Source of the DNA: Bacteroidaceae bacterium
GTDB taxonomy: Bacteria > Bacteroidota > Bacteroidia > Bacteroidales > Bacteroidaceae
DNA: 64,000 bases
Direction of reading: 5' to 3'
Assembly: GCA_017622815.1 (NCBI GenBank)
Contig: JAGAQH010000029.1
Location: 62,001 to 126,000, forward strand
Shown one piece after another: positions 50,176-58,560 of this stretch. The position numbers were made by a program, and so were the translations under genes. How positions within the stretch are numbered: the first letter of the stretch is position 1; the number at the start of each line of letters is the position of its first letter. Under the pieces are notes generated by a model. It made no database searches. It had not been told where the DNA came from and worked only from the letters and a program-made list of their open reading frames with translations.

Positions 50176-52020
50176 TTACTTTCTCAGCACCTTCATTATC
50201 ACATCGTCCTCCTCCACGGAGTCGCCAGAGTTCACCGTCACGGCGGTAAGAATACCGTCGAAGTCGGCACGGATGGCATTGTAGGTCTTCATGGCCTCAA
50301 TGTAACCGAGGGTATCTCCGGCCTTGACCTCCTGACCTATCTGTATGGCCTGTTCCTGTGCATCCTTGGTGCGGTAGAACTTACCCTCCAGAGGAGCCAG
50401 GATGTCCTCGCCCTCACCTGTTGCCACGGGTGCCTGTGCACCGGCAGAAGTGGCGGCTGGCGCCTCGTTGCCGTAGGCGATGTTCACCTCGTAGGTCTGT
50501 CCGTTCACACTCACCTTTATGGTCTTGGGCAGTTCGGCAACACCTGCGGCGGGAGCGTTCTTCTTGGCCTTGCGCTCTGCCAGGTCCTTCTCGAAGTCGG
50601 CCTTTGCCTTACCGCTCTTGTATGCCTCGTACTGGGAGGGGTGCATGGAGTACTCGAAGAGTTCCTCGTCATCCTGACCGGTGGACCAACCCTGTGCCAG
50701 CATCTTCTTTCTGTAGTCCTCCAGGTCGTCGGGGTAGTAGTTCTGGGGATCGCCCGTCTCGAACTGACGTCCCTGCTCCTTGGCAAGGGCAACGAGTTCG
50801 GGTGCAACGGGACCGGGCAACTGGCCGCTCTTACCCAGGATCATGTCCCAGATGTTGTCGGCTATCATGCTCCAGCGTTCCTTGCCCTTCTCCATCTGTA
50901 TCACGTTCATCAGAGCCAGGTTCTTGACATACTGGCTGAAGGGAGTCACCAGGCAGGGGTATCCCACCTTGGGCCATACGTAGGCCACCTCGTCGAAGAG
51001 TTTTACCAGCAACTGGTCGGTGGTCAGTTCGGGCTGCCCATTCTTCTGCTTCCACTTGTTCAGGCTCTTCAGGTTGTCCTCCAGGTCGGTCATCAGCGAG
51101 CCCATCATGCCACCGGGCAGACCGGGCTTAACAAGAAGGGCATTGTTGATGTGGTTCTGTGCTGGGATATAGTAGCCAAGGAAGTCGTCATACATCTCCT
51201 GAATGAGGGTACGCGCCTCCATGTAGGCCTCCATGTTGATTTCCTTCACCTTGAAACCGGCATCCTTCAGCATCTCCTGCACGGTGATGATGTCGGCGTG
51301 GCCGGTACCCCATGAAAGGGGAGACATGCCGGTGTCAATGTAGTCGCAACCGGCCTTAGCCACCTCCAGGATGGATGCCATGCAGAAGCCGGGGCCTGCA
51401 TGAGAGTGGTACTGGATGACGATGTTCTTCTTGTATGCCTTGATGCCCTCAACAATCTTGCCAAGGCTAACGGGGCGACCGATACCTGCCATGTCCTTCA
51501 GGCAGATTTCGTCGGCACCGGCATCAATGAACTTCTTGGCCAGGTCAACATAGTACTCCACGGTGTGAATGGGGCTATGGGTGATGCTCAGCGAAGCCTG
51601 TGCTATCATGCCAGCCTCCTTGGCATAACGGATAGAGGGTATTACGTTGCGGGGGTCGTTAAGTCCGCAGAAGATACGGGTAATGTCTGTACCCTGAGCC
51701 TTCTTCACCTTGTAGAACAGTTTTCTCAGGTCCTTGGGGCATGGGCTCATGCGCAGGGCATTCAGTGCACGGTCGAGCATGTGTGTCTGTATGCCTGCCT
51801 GGTGGAAAGGCTTTGTCCACTCGCGGACGCTCTTGTTAGGGTTCTCGCCATAGAGGAGGTTCACCTGTTCAAAACCACCGCCGTTTGTTTCCACGCGGTC
51901 AAAGCAACCCATGCGGATGATTGCAGGGGCCACCTTCAAAAGTTGGTCAACACGAGGCTGGTACTTGCCTGCACTCTGCCACATATCGCGGAAGACCAAA
52001 CTGAATTTCACTTCTTTCAT
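50176..52020 (-). CDS. oadA: Oxaloacetate decarboxylase alpha / pyruvate carboxylase B-type subunit with biotin domain
   Basis: A 614-residue soluble carboxyltransferase with biotinyl carrier. The HMGL-like barrel begins at residue 1 (KFSLVFRDMWQSAG, FDRVETNGGGFE). Metal and substrate motifs include CLKDMAGIGRP near 173-183 and YHSHAGPGFCMAS near 205-217. An Ala/Pro-rich linker precedes the C-terminal biotinyl domain, with the biotinylated Lys in YIEAMKTYNAIRADFDG. The start lacks the usual ~20 residues before the first barrel strand, but no upstream in-frame start fits. A 183-base repeat region separates it from oadG. Confidence 0.93.
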   Translation of the reverse strand: MKEVKFSLVFRDMWQSAGKYQPRVDQLLKVAPAIIRMGCFDRVETNGGGFEQVNLLYGENPNKSVREWTKPFHQAGIQTHMLDRALNALRMSPCPKDLRKLFYKVKKAQGTDITRIFCGLNDPRNVIPSIRYAKEAGMIAQASLSITHSPIHTVEYYVDLAKKFIDAGADEICLKDMAGIGRPVSLGKIVEGIKAYKKNIVIQYHSHAGPGFCMASILEVAKAGCDYIDTGMSPLSWGTGHADIITVQEMLKDAGFKVKEINMEAYMEARTLIQEMYDDFLGYYIPAQNHINNALLVKPGLPGGMMGSLMTDLEDNLKSLNKWKQKNGQPELTTDQLLVKLFDEVAYVWPKVGYPCLVTPFSQYVKNLALMNVIQMEKGKERWSMIADNIWDMILGKSGQLPGPVAPELVALAKEQGRQFETGDPQNYYPDDLEDYRKKMLAQGWSTGQDDEELFEYSMHPSQYEAYKSGKAKADFEKDLAERKAKKNAPAAGVAELPKTIKVSVNGQTYEVNIAYGNEAPAATSAGAQAPVATGEGEDILAPLEGKFYRTKDAQEQAIQIGQEVKAGDTLGYIEAMKTYNAIRADFDGILTAVTVNSGDSVEEDDVIMKVLRK

Positions 52021-52054
52021 ATTATTGCTTTATTTTTTTCGTTAATGAATTGTA

Positions 52055-52135
52055 TCGGAGTACTCGGAGTTTTCGGAGTAATCGGAGTAATCAGAGTAAT
52101 CAGAGTAATCAGAGTAATCGGAATATTCTGATTTA
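52055..52135. repeat. 9-bp tandem array, nine units
   Basis: Units are TCGGAGTAC, TCGGAGTTT, TCGGAGTAA (twice), TCAGAGTAA (three times), TCGGAATAT and TCTGATTTA. The period is exactly 9. It lies 35 bases before the oadA start on the minus strand, inside the oadG-oadA gap. Confidence 0.9.
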
Positions 52136-52137
52136 AC

Positions 52138-52157
52138 GGACACGGCATGCCGTGTCC
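52138..52157. repeat. Perfect 20-bp palindrome
   Basis: GGACACGGCATGCCGTGTCC is self-complementary and abuts the 9-bp array. Inverted ACGGAAA words (52168-52200) follow up to the oadG stop codon. Confidence 0.9.
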
Positions 52158-52203
52158 CTACCTGAAACAGATTTCCGTTTTCACCTTTCCGTTTTCCGTT
52201 TCT

Positions 52204-52467
52204 CTAAACTCTCTTCGCGCTCTCCACGCGTCCCTTGCCTCCGGTCAGTTGCTTCACCACCTCCTGGAGCACAGCCATGGTGGGAGCGTCAACGGCACCG
52301 GGCGTTGCCTGTGCAACGGTTTTCTTGGCCACGGCCACTTCCTCGGGAGCGATGGCATTGACTACCTTTATCAGTAACTTGCCACCATAGATTACTATCA
52401 GCAGGATGGCAAAGACGGTTAGCATGCCCACTACGAGCAATTGCAGACCTATACCTAAATTTTCCAT
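52204..52467 (-). CDS. oadG: Na+-pumping decarboxylase gamma subunit
   Basis: An 87-residue protein with one N-terminal transmembrane helix (LGIGLQLLVVGMLTVFAILLIV, residues ~4-25). A cytoplasmic tail rich in Ala/Val follows (EEVAVAKKTVAQATPGAVDAP), which in the family helps assemble alpha with beta. Size and layout match OadG. It is the first gene of the operon, with a promoter and a 5' hairpin upstream. Confidence 0.85.
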   Translation of the reverse strand: MENLGIGLQLLVVGMLTVFAILLIVIYGGKLLIKVVNAIAPEEVAVAKKTVAQATPGAVDAPTMAVLQEVVKQLTGGKGRVESAKRV

Positions 52468-52572
52468 TCTTGTATTATTGTTTCCTTGTTAGTATCGTTT
52501 CATCAGGCACTCTTCCCTATCCTTCCTATGCGGAATTCTGGCATCAGGACATACCTTATATATATAATATAA

Positions 52573-52596
52573 GCGCCTTTTGGAGGCGCAAAGATA
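52573..52596 (-). promoter_or_regulatory. oadG: oadG promoter (-7 box) joined to a 5' hairpin
   Basis: Minus-strand TATCTTTG (52589-52596) is followed at once by GCGCCT...AGGCGC (52573-52589), so the transcript would begin with or inside a 6-bp stem-loop. Such a 5' stem may stabilise the mRNA, which is inference. Confidence 0.5.
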
Positions 52597-52697
52597 CATT
52601 ATTTTCCTCTAAAGCACAAGAATATTAAAATAATTCTTTCAAGATGCCACGTCCCAACAAGGAGGGTTAGGAATTCGTCAAACTCCCGCAAATATAA

Positions 52698-52735
52698 GCT
52701 CCACTCCTATGGTTTATTCCATAAAGGAGTGGAGC
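52698..52735 (-). terminator. Terminator of the btu operon
   Basis: GCTCCACTCCTATGG (52698-52712) and its near-complement (52719-52735, with two extra bases) flank TTTATT. It lies 38 bases after the stop of the DUF4465 gene. Confidence 0.75.
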
Positions 52736-52773
52736 AACGTTTGGCAGATAATAAAGAGTTATCCCAACTCTTT

Positions 52774-53745
52774 TTATTTGGCTACTACAACCTTCTTGCC
52801 ATTTTGGACAAAGATTCCCTTTTGTGTCTTCTGTACAGGACGGCCACTAAGATCGAAGATGACAGACGTCTGCTGTCCGTTGCAAGTTGATTGCAATTCT
52901 TTAATTCCTGTATCGGTATTCTTATCAAAACGAACGGCAACATTGTCATAAGCAAAATAACCCGGTGCCCCAAGACCATAACCACTTGCATAGAGTTCCT
53001 CGCTACCAATCATATTGAATTCTACACGGGCCACAATACCCAAAGAGCTAAGTTCCCACTTTGTCCAATCCTTTATGCCCGTACCGTTCTCCCAAAGAGC
53101 GAACTCTGCAATACCGGTAAGTTCATCATTAAGATTGTAGCCATAGGCCACGATCTTGAACCAACAATCGTCACTGACACCACCTGCAGGCACCATCCAG
53201 CCATCGCCATTTTCAAGTATATTGTAGACATAAGTTGTGTTTGTTACATACATGTGATCTATCACACGTTCCTTGCCATCACCAAATTCAAAATAAACCA
53301 GTTCGTTCATCATGCCCATACCGGAATCGTCAAGATAGCCAAAGTGCACACAGAAGTTATCCGAAGCATTAGCGCCACCAGTTACATTATAGGCCTGAAG
53401 ATCATACATATAGTTGCCACATTGTTCAAGGTCGTTGCCCACGTAGCACGAAATGGCATGGCCACCATAACCAGGGAACAATGATGTTGGAGAAGGGGAG
53501 AAAGAAAGTCCGGTGTTGTTCTCGTCGTACCAGGAATCACGTCCATTGCCATTGCCATACTCGGAAGCTGGTATAAGGTCCGACCAATAGGTCTTTGCAT
53601 TGTCCTCTATACCTTTGTAGTCCTTATCCTCAAAGGTAAGAGTGCGCAGAACATAGTCCTTTGATTCATCTGTACCACGAGTTTGGCCTTGAACATTTGA
53701 CACCATTAGGGATGCAATCATCAATAGAGTAAAAGTCTTCTTCAT
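52774..53745 (-). CDS. DUF4465-type secreted protein of the cobalamin locus
   Basis: 323 residues with a type I signal peptide (residues 1-21, ending VQGQ). The mature beta-rich domain contains FPGYGGHAISCYVG near 91-104 and FALWENGTGIKDWTKWELSSLG, features by which I recognise DUF4465. Proteins of this family accompany cobalamin-riboswitch-controlled loci, and a role in surface B12 capture (as for the BtuH-type proteins described in Bacteroides) is inference. The C-terminal ~45 residues (SVIFDLSGRPVQ...GIFVQNGKKVVVAK) resemble a sorting tail similar to that of the GH16 enzyme. Last gene of the btu operon. Confidence 0.8.
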   Translation of the reverse strand: MKKTFTLLMIASLMVSNVQGQTRGTDESKDYVLRTLTFEDKDYKGIEDNAKTYWSDLIPASEYGNGNGRDSWYDENNTGLSFSPSPTSLFPGYGGHAISCYVGNDLEQCGNYMYDLQAYNVTGGANASDNFCVHFGYLDDSGMGMMNELVYFEFGDGKERVIDHMYVTNTTYVYNILENGDGWMVPAGGVSDDCWFKIVAYGYNLNDELTGIAEFALWENGTGIKDWTKWELSSLGIVARVEFNMIGSEELYASGYGLGAPGYFAYDNVAVRFDKNTDTGIKELQSTCNGQQTSVIFDLSGRPVQKTQKGIFVQNGKKVVVAK

Positions 53746-53795
53746 AAGATGCTTTTTGTTAAAAATTAATAATTGAATTTATTACACGCATTTTG

Positions 53796-54899
53796 CTATC
53801 TGACGATAAGTTTTCTCAAGCCATTGGGTGAGTGTTCGATGTAGATTCCAGATGCCGTTGGAGAGTTCACCCTCACACCATTAAGCATAGTGTATCGTGT
53901 CTCGTCGCCCCTGAAAGAGCCTTGTGACATAGTGGGATGTTGTACGGGAGTGGTATCATCTATCTGTATATTGAGCAAATGCAAGTCGTTGGCTCCCATC
54001 ACCTCGGTACTCGTTTCGCCCAGCCATCCACATGTCTGGTTAAGTGCCGTATAGACCTTAACAAAGTGTATGGCTGGCAGATTTACAGATTTACCATCAC
54101 CATCTACCGCCCACTCTATGTTGAACGAACTTCGTGCATCGGTATTGGGATGATTGTCGGCATAACCCCAATCAAAAGCATAAAGCACATAATAGGTGCC
54201 TAAACCACTCTCGTCCACCGCATTCTTTGGCAGCAGAGTACCTTGAAAACAAAGCGAATCAGCATCCACCCATTCAGGCCAGTAACTTTGACTATTATAT
54301 GCATTACGTTGCACATAACCCTGCTGACCTTGGTTGTCTCGCCACGCAATATAGGAAGTGTCGCTTATGGCTGGATTTGATGGGTCGGGAGTAGGTTGTT
54401 TATCCTTGGCCGGGCGATAATAGGTGATGCTATAGTGCTTTATTGTGCCAGGATTATGATAATCGCTTCCAGCCAATTCATACCACTCATCATCGGGCAA
54501 GCCATTACCATTATCATCGTGGCTCACCATCACTATACCAGCTTCACACGAACCTCCTTGTTTGTTGTTAGAGACATTAGCATTACTATAGAAGGCATTG
54601 CCCAAGATTTCAAAGTCCATCTGTCCTGGCCTATTCTCTACGGCATGATCAAAGCCGAAAACAACATAGCCTCCATAACTACCCAGAGAGACTACCACAC
54701 GAGCATCATCTGCCAGGCACTCTTCAGCCTTTCTGGCCATAACCTGACGAGTGTCGCCCATGTCGTAATATGGCATATTGTTGACAAACTGACCTGGCGC
54801 AGGCATAAATTCAAACACGCGACTAATATAAGGCGATTGTGCAAATATGCTTATTGCGATACTAAGCATAAATAGTGTACAAAAAAGTCTTGATTTCAT
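53796..54899 (-). CDS. Secreted surface protein of the cobalamin locus
   Basis: 367 residues with a type I signal peptide ending at IFAQ. Acidic and aromatic residues dominate, with DDNGNGLPDDEWYELAGSDYH near residue 128-148 looking like a calcium-binding-type loop, and FDWGYADNHPNTDARSSFNIEWAV near 245. Homologues are annotated simply as cell-surface proteins beside BtuB. The sequence overlaps btuG by 4 bases (ATGA), so they are translated together. The C-terminal end (GVRVNSPTASGIYIEHSPNG) may be a sorting signal. The ligand is unknown. Confidence 0.75.
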   Translation of the reverse strand: MKSRLFCTLFMLSIAISIFAQSPYISRVFEFMPAPGQFVNNMPYYDMGDTRQVMARKAEECLADDARVVVSLGSYGGYVVFGFDHAVENRPGQMDFEILGNAFYSNANVSNNKQGGSCEAGIVMVSHDDNGNGLPDDEWYELAGSDYHNPGTIKHYSITYYRPAKDKQPTPDPSNPAISDTSYIAWRDNQGQQGYVQRNAYNSQSYWPEWVDADSLCFQGTLLPKNAVDESGLGTYYVLYAFDWGYADNHPNTDARSSFNIEWAVDGDGKSVNLPAIHFVKVYTALNQTCGWLGETSTEVMGANDLHLLNIQIDDTTPVQHPTMSQGSFRGDETRYTMLNGVRVNSPTASGIYIEHSPNGLRKLIVR

Positions 54900-56083
54900 T
54901 CTTCTATCTTTTCTTCCTTATTAGGTTTGTGCCAAGGTGTGCTGACGAAAGCAAAGTGTGCAGGTATGTCGCCTGTACGGACGCTCCATTTTAATACTCC
55001 GTCGAGCGAGAAACAATACAGCGTTCCAGGCGAGACATAATTTCCTGCATCCGTGATATAAAACTCGCCAGCATATCTATTCACCGCCACCCCATAGGGC
55101 ATACGTATCCTGCTACCAGTACCATCCGCAATAAAATTTTCGCTAACCACCTGACGTTTCTCTGTGTCTATGATTTTGTACGTCACACGCCATGAGTTGC
55201 TGACATAACTCCATTCCGAACCGATTATGTAAAGCGAATCGCCCGATATGGTCATCTCCGAGTTAGCCACTTCGAACGAGTCGCATACCTCATTGCCCTT
55301 GGTATCTATAACGAAGGTCTTAGAATCTCTACCATAGTAATCACCTCGAGAACTTACCCACACATATCCTCTCTTGTCCACTTCCATTCGGTGCAGATTG
55401 ATGGCAACATCAATAGTCTCCACCACCCGAAATGAAGCTATATCTATGACAGATACTGTACGGTCGTAATTTGGTACACGATAGCCTCCGGAATTGGCCA
55501 CATATATTCTCCCGTCTGACACCACCAGTTCATCTGGCTGATACCCAACAGTGCATGTATCTACCACCTGTAGGGTTTTGATGCCTATCTTTGCCACATA
55601 GCCCAGTCGTGCATTGGGATCTATCTGCACAGGACCCGCATAACTGCTCACATAGGCATACTCTCCATCAAAACAGATATAACGGCAATTGGGTATGGAA
55701 ATCTGTGTGATGTGCTCTGCCGTCCCGGCATCCATTACTTCCACAAAGTGCGAACAATTTACCACCGCCCATAGTTTTCCGTCGTACACCTGCAGATCGT
55801 TGCCCACATCACCAAGCTCTTTCACCACACTGGGATTCACCTCGGCATAAATGTTGCGAGTGTATATACCAGTTGTGGCATCGTAGAAGTCCAACGTGCA
55901 CTTATTGCTTCCCATATTGCCCTCATTTAGCAGATAGAAACCCTTTATGCTCTCTCTTGTCTGAGCACTATTATCAGTGCTTACCTCCTCGTCTTGCGAA
56001 GGGATGATGTCTTCGGCATCAGTGCGGCATCCAGTCCATACCATGCATATGCCAAGCAATAGAATGTATACTCTTTTCTTCAT
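54896..56083 (-). CDS. btuG: BtuG-type cobalamin-binding beta-propeller lipoprotein
   Basis: 395 residues. The lipobox WTGC gives Cys at residue 19. A seven-bladed propeller of the YncE/DUF5074 type is indicated by repeated strands such as KLWAVVNCSHFVEVMDAGT, YICFDGEYAYVSSYAG, GRIYVANSGGYRVPNYDRTVSVID, GYVWVSSRGDYYG and GVAVNRYAGEFYITDAGNY. BtuG in Bacteroides is a surface protein that captures cobalamin with extreme affinity and passes it to BtuB. The position directly after btuB and behind a cobalamin riboswitch strongly supports this identity. Ligand-contacting residues were not checked. Confidence 0.85.
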   Translation of the reverse strand: MKKRVYILLLGICMVWTGCRTDAEDIIPSQDEEVSTDNSAQTRESIKGFYLLNEGNMGSNKCTLDFYDATTGIYTRNIYAEVNPSVVKELGDVGNDLQVYDGKLWAVVNCSHFVEVMDAGTAEHITQISIPNCRYICFDGEYAYVSSYAGPVQIDPNARLGYVAKIGIKTLQVVDTCTVGYQPDELVVSDGRIYVANSGGYRVPNYDRTVSVIDIASFRVVETIDVAINLHRMEVDKRGYVWVSSRGDYYGRDSKTFVIDTKGNEVCDSFEVANSEMTISGDSLYIIGSEWSYVSNSWRVTYKIIDTEKRQVVSENFIADGTGSRIRMPYGVAVNRYAGEFYITDAGNYVSPGTLYCFSLDGVLKWSVRTGDIPAHFAFVSTPWHKPNKEEKIEE

Positions 56084-56109
56084 TTGTAATTTTTATAATA
56101 TGTAATCAT

Positions 56110-58164
56110 CTATATCTCCACATTTAGTTTCGTCTTAAAGTTAGTGCCCGGCATGGGATAGCACTGCACCACCTCGTATTGCTGGTTGAAGATGTTGCAC
56201 ACTTCGACACTAACGCGCAAAGCCACCTTCTTTATCCTAAACTGTTTGGAAAGCCCCAAATCGCTAGTGTACCATGGTTGGGAATAATTCTCTGGAATGT
56301 TGGCACTGGACTCGTATCTCTCGCCCGTGTAAATAAAACTGTAATTCAATCGCCATCCTCTGTACTCTGCCGACACTATGGCAGAAAAGGCATGCCATGG
56401 AATGTAGGGCAACTGTCCACCGTAGAACTCACTCTGCCTGTCCGTCTTGTCCATGGCACGATTGAAAGTATAGGTCAACGAGGTGCCAACTCCTACCCTC
56501 TTTATCTGCCAAGAGGCTTTCAGCGAAGTTTCCACTCCCCAAATGTGGCACAAGCCAAAGTTCATCATCGTCCACCGAAATTGGTTGCTCGTTGGCATAG
56601 CCACAATCTTGTCCTCCACCAGATTGAAATATGCATCCGTTTGCCATTCCAACCTTCTCAACCAACCTTGTCCCATGGTACGATTGTAGCTTAGTCCAAT
56701 GTTGTACTGTGTGGTATATTCGGGTTTCAAGGCCTTGTTACCTATAAAAGTATAGTACAGATCGTTGAACGTTGGCATACGGAAGATACGCTTGTAAAAT
56801 GCCCTGATGTTCAGCATACCCCTCTTGTCGTCCATCGCTTTGTATGCTACCACCACAGATGGGGTGAATACACTCTTGTGCAAACCCACACTTCCCACCT
56901 TCGAAGCCTCATCCTTGACCCAGGTATGAAGTAAGGAGGCCTGAGCTGTGAGCCCTTTCCATTCTACATTCATAGCCAATGCACTGAGTACCGTCCATCG
57001 CCACGGATATACAAAATTTGTGAGGTTAGCATCCAGATAATTGTACTGTACATCATTGGCCAGCGAGGCCTTTAGCCATGGAGTTATGCCAAACTGGTGT
57101 GATGCAGAGAGGTAAGCCTCCGTTTGCCGGTACTCGTTATCTGTATACATGGTGGTGATATCAAGATTCGGATCGCTTAGGTAATGCAGATAGTCCCACG
57201 CCACCTTGCCGTTGAACATCAGTTGGTAGCGTTTAGTGAACCTTTTCTGCCAAGAACATTGGGCAAATACCGATGTATCCCATTGTCTGTCTTGATGACG
57301 GAACTTTCCTGGCTCTTCACGTACCGAAGCACCAGGAAAACCCCGTTCGCTATCGTAGAAATAAAGTTGTCCACACCATTCTCCTCCCTGCATCTCACCT
57401 GCCAACATCGTCTCTATGCGAAGAGACATGACATCACCATTCTTGCGCACCTCAGTGGTGTCATAACCGTTCTTTTTTGCATAGGAAAAAGGATACTTGC
57501 CAGATGTGGTCATGTACTCGGCCGACAACATTGCTGAGACCTTGTCCGAAAGTCTCTGTTCCCAAATGAGCGTTGGATTATAGGTATCAAACGAACCCAC
57601 CTTCATGCCCACATTGCACCTATAGCCTTTCTCCGTACCTATAAAATAAGGTTTGCGCGTGCGCATATATATAGCAGAGGCCGAAGCAAAATCCTTTGCT
57701 GTCTGTAGGGAAGAGGACTTCTGTCCGTTATACATCTGCAGGGCCTCCATGTTGTCCATAGAGAAGCGCCCAAGGTCTATCTGACCGTTCTGTGCATTGC
57801 CCAGTTGTATGCCGTTGAGAAACACACCCGTGTGGTTTGTGCCCAGCGAACGTATGTTCACCGTTTTCAATCCTCCCACGCCACCATAGTCTTTAACCTG
57901 CACACCAGAGAAATAGCGCAAGGCATCTGCCACCGAGTACACACTAAGTTCCTTTAGTTCCCTACCCTTCAGTTCCTGCACCGGTCCTACCTCATGGTTC
58001 TCTATCCTCTTGGCCACTATCATTACCTCACTCATATGCCTTGCCGAGTCAGTAACCTCTTGCGCCCAGGTACAACATATGCCCATAAAGGTTAGCATCG
58101 AAAACCAAACACGCAATGTGATGGTCCTACCATATGACGATGTGTGTAGAAAAAAGAAATGCAT
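56110..58164 (-). CDS. btuB: BtuB-type TonB-dependent cobalamin transporter
   Basis: A 684-residue outer-membrane transporter. A signal peptide covers about residues 1-34. The plug contains DALRYFSGVQVKDYGGVGGLKTVNIRSLG (first part DALRYFSGVQVKDYGG), NHTGVFLNGIQLGNAQNG and GRFSMDNMEALQMYNGQ. The barrel ends GTNFKTKLNVEI. I use ATG 58164: the frame continues to a TTG four codons earlier, but only the ATG is a usual start, and it lies in the hairpin described separately. There is no carboxypeptidase-type domain, in contrast to SusC proteins. Control by the upstream cobalamin riboswitch fits the assignment. Confidence 0.9.
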   Translation of the reverse strand: MHFFFLHTSSYGRTITLRVWFSMLTFMGICCTWAQEVTDSARHMSEVMIVAKRIENHEVGPVQELKGRELKELSVYSVADALRYFSGVQVKDYGGVGGLKTVNIRSLGTNHTGVFLNGIQLGNAQNGQIDLGRFSMDNMEALQMYNGQKSSSLQTAKDFASASAIYMRTRKPYFIGTEKGYRCNVGMKVGSFDTYNPTLIWEQRLSDKVSAMLSAEYMTTSGKYPFSYAKKNGYDTTEVRKNGDVMSLRIETMLAGEMQGGEWCGQLYFYDSERGFPGASVREEPGKFRHQDRQWDTSVFAQCSWQKRFTKRYQLMFNGKVAWDYLHYLSDPNLDITTMYTDNEYRQTEAYLSASHQFGITPWLKASLANDVQYNYLDANLTNFVYPWRWTVLSALAMNVEWKGLTAQASLLHTWVKDEASKVGSVGLHKSVFTPSVVVAYKAMDDKRGMLNIRAFYKRIFRMPTFNDLYYTFIGNKALKPEYTTQYNIGLSYNRTMGQGWLRRLEWQTDAYFNLVEDKIVAMPTSNQFRWTMMNFGLCHIWGVETSLKASWQIKRVGVGTSLTYTFNRAMDKTDRQSEFYGGQLPYIPWHAFSAIVSAEYRGWRLNYSFIYTGERYESSANIPENYSQPWYTSDLGLSKQFRIKKVALRVSVEVCNIFNQQYEVVQCYPMPGTNFKTKLNVEI

Positions 58165-58221
58165 CTCTGCTATCAATTAGTTGTCCAACATGTAAGAATC
58201 AACCAATTATCGCAGAAATGC
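58161..58221 (-). promoter_or_regulatory. Hairpin covering the btuB ribosome site and start codon
   Basis: On the minus strand GCATTTCTGCGATAATTGG (from 58221) pairs with the stretch ending at 58161 that includes GATAGCAGAG and the ATG at 58164. The arms are 58200-58221 and 58161-58183, about 20 bp with one mismatch, one bulge and two G-U pairs, and a 16-base loop. It would hide the start codon and is the likely expression platform of the cobalamin riboswitch, giving translational control. The link with the riboswitch is inference. Confidence 0.65.
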
Positions 58222-58279
58222 GTCAATCAACAATACTAAAACCTTGCCTCTCGCCAATCCGTTACCCGCAGACTGAATA

Positions 58280-58475
58280 ATCGATTGATGCAGGTGGCAG
58301 GTCTTCTGACTTATTCCGCTTTCTTCTTGTCTTCCCAGTTTTTATAACCAGTGACTTATCTTTAAGATACCTCTTCAGTCTTACTGAAGGAGAAGAAAAC
58401 TTTTCTTGCAGAGGCAAGTATGGAAATTACAGCAGCGGGAACTGTTGGGGACTCACACCCCATTCCCTTTTAATC
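58280..58475 (-). promoter_or_regulatory. Cobalamin riboswitch
   Basis: On the minus strand the B12 box reads AGTCAGAAGACCTGCC (58296-58311). The upstream core has GGGAATGGGGTGTGAGTCCC, CAACAGTTCCCGCTGCTGTAA and hairpins between. These are the conserved elements of the cobalamin class, and the aptamer limits given are approximate. It precedes btuB. Confidence 0.92.
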
Positions 58476-58504
58476 GTTGACTAATCAACGAACCAAATGC
58501 AGTG

Positions 58505-58535
58505 CAAAGTTAGCATAATTAATTATTATGACAAA
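58505..58535 (-). promoter_or_regulatory. Promoter of the btu operon
   Basis: On the minus strand TTTG (58532-58535), 19 bases, then TAACTTTG (58505-58512), which is close to ideal. It starts transcription about 20 bases before the riboswitch. Confidence 0.75.
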
Positions 58536-58560
58536 ATAATTGCGCCAGATTTTTTGTAAT

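Larger units (their letters stand above)
52468..52773. other. Gap between the DUF4465 gene and oadG
   Basis: It holds a terminator-like hairpin for the upstream operon (52698-52735), a promoter for oadG (52589-52596) with a hairpin at the transcript start, and TATATTTG on the minus strand at 52689-52696 as a second possible promoter. No coding sequence. Confidence 0.65.

Noticed and set aside
49579..51315. A 578-codon plus-strand frame
   Set aside because: It is antisense to oadA and oadB, whose minus-strand products are clear family members. The composition (His/Val/Leu-rich) is that of a shadow frame.
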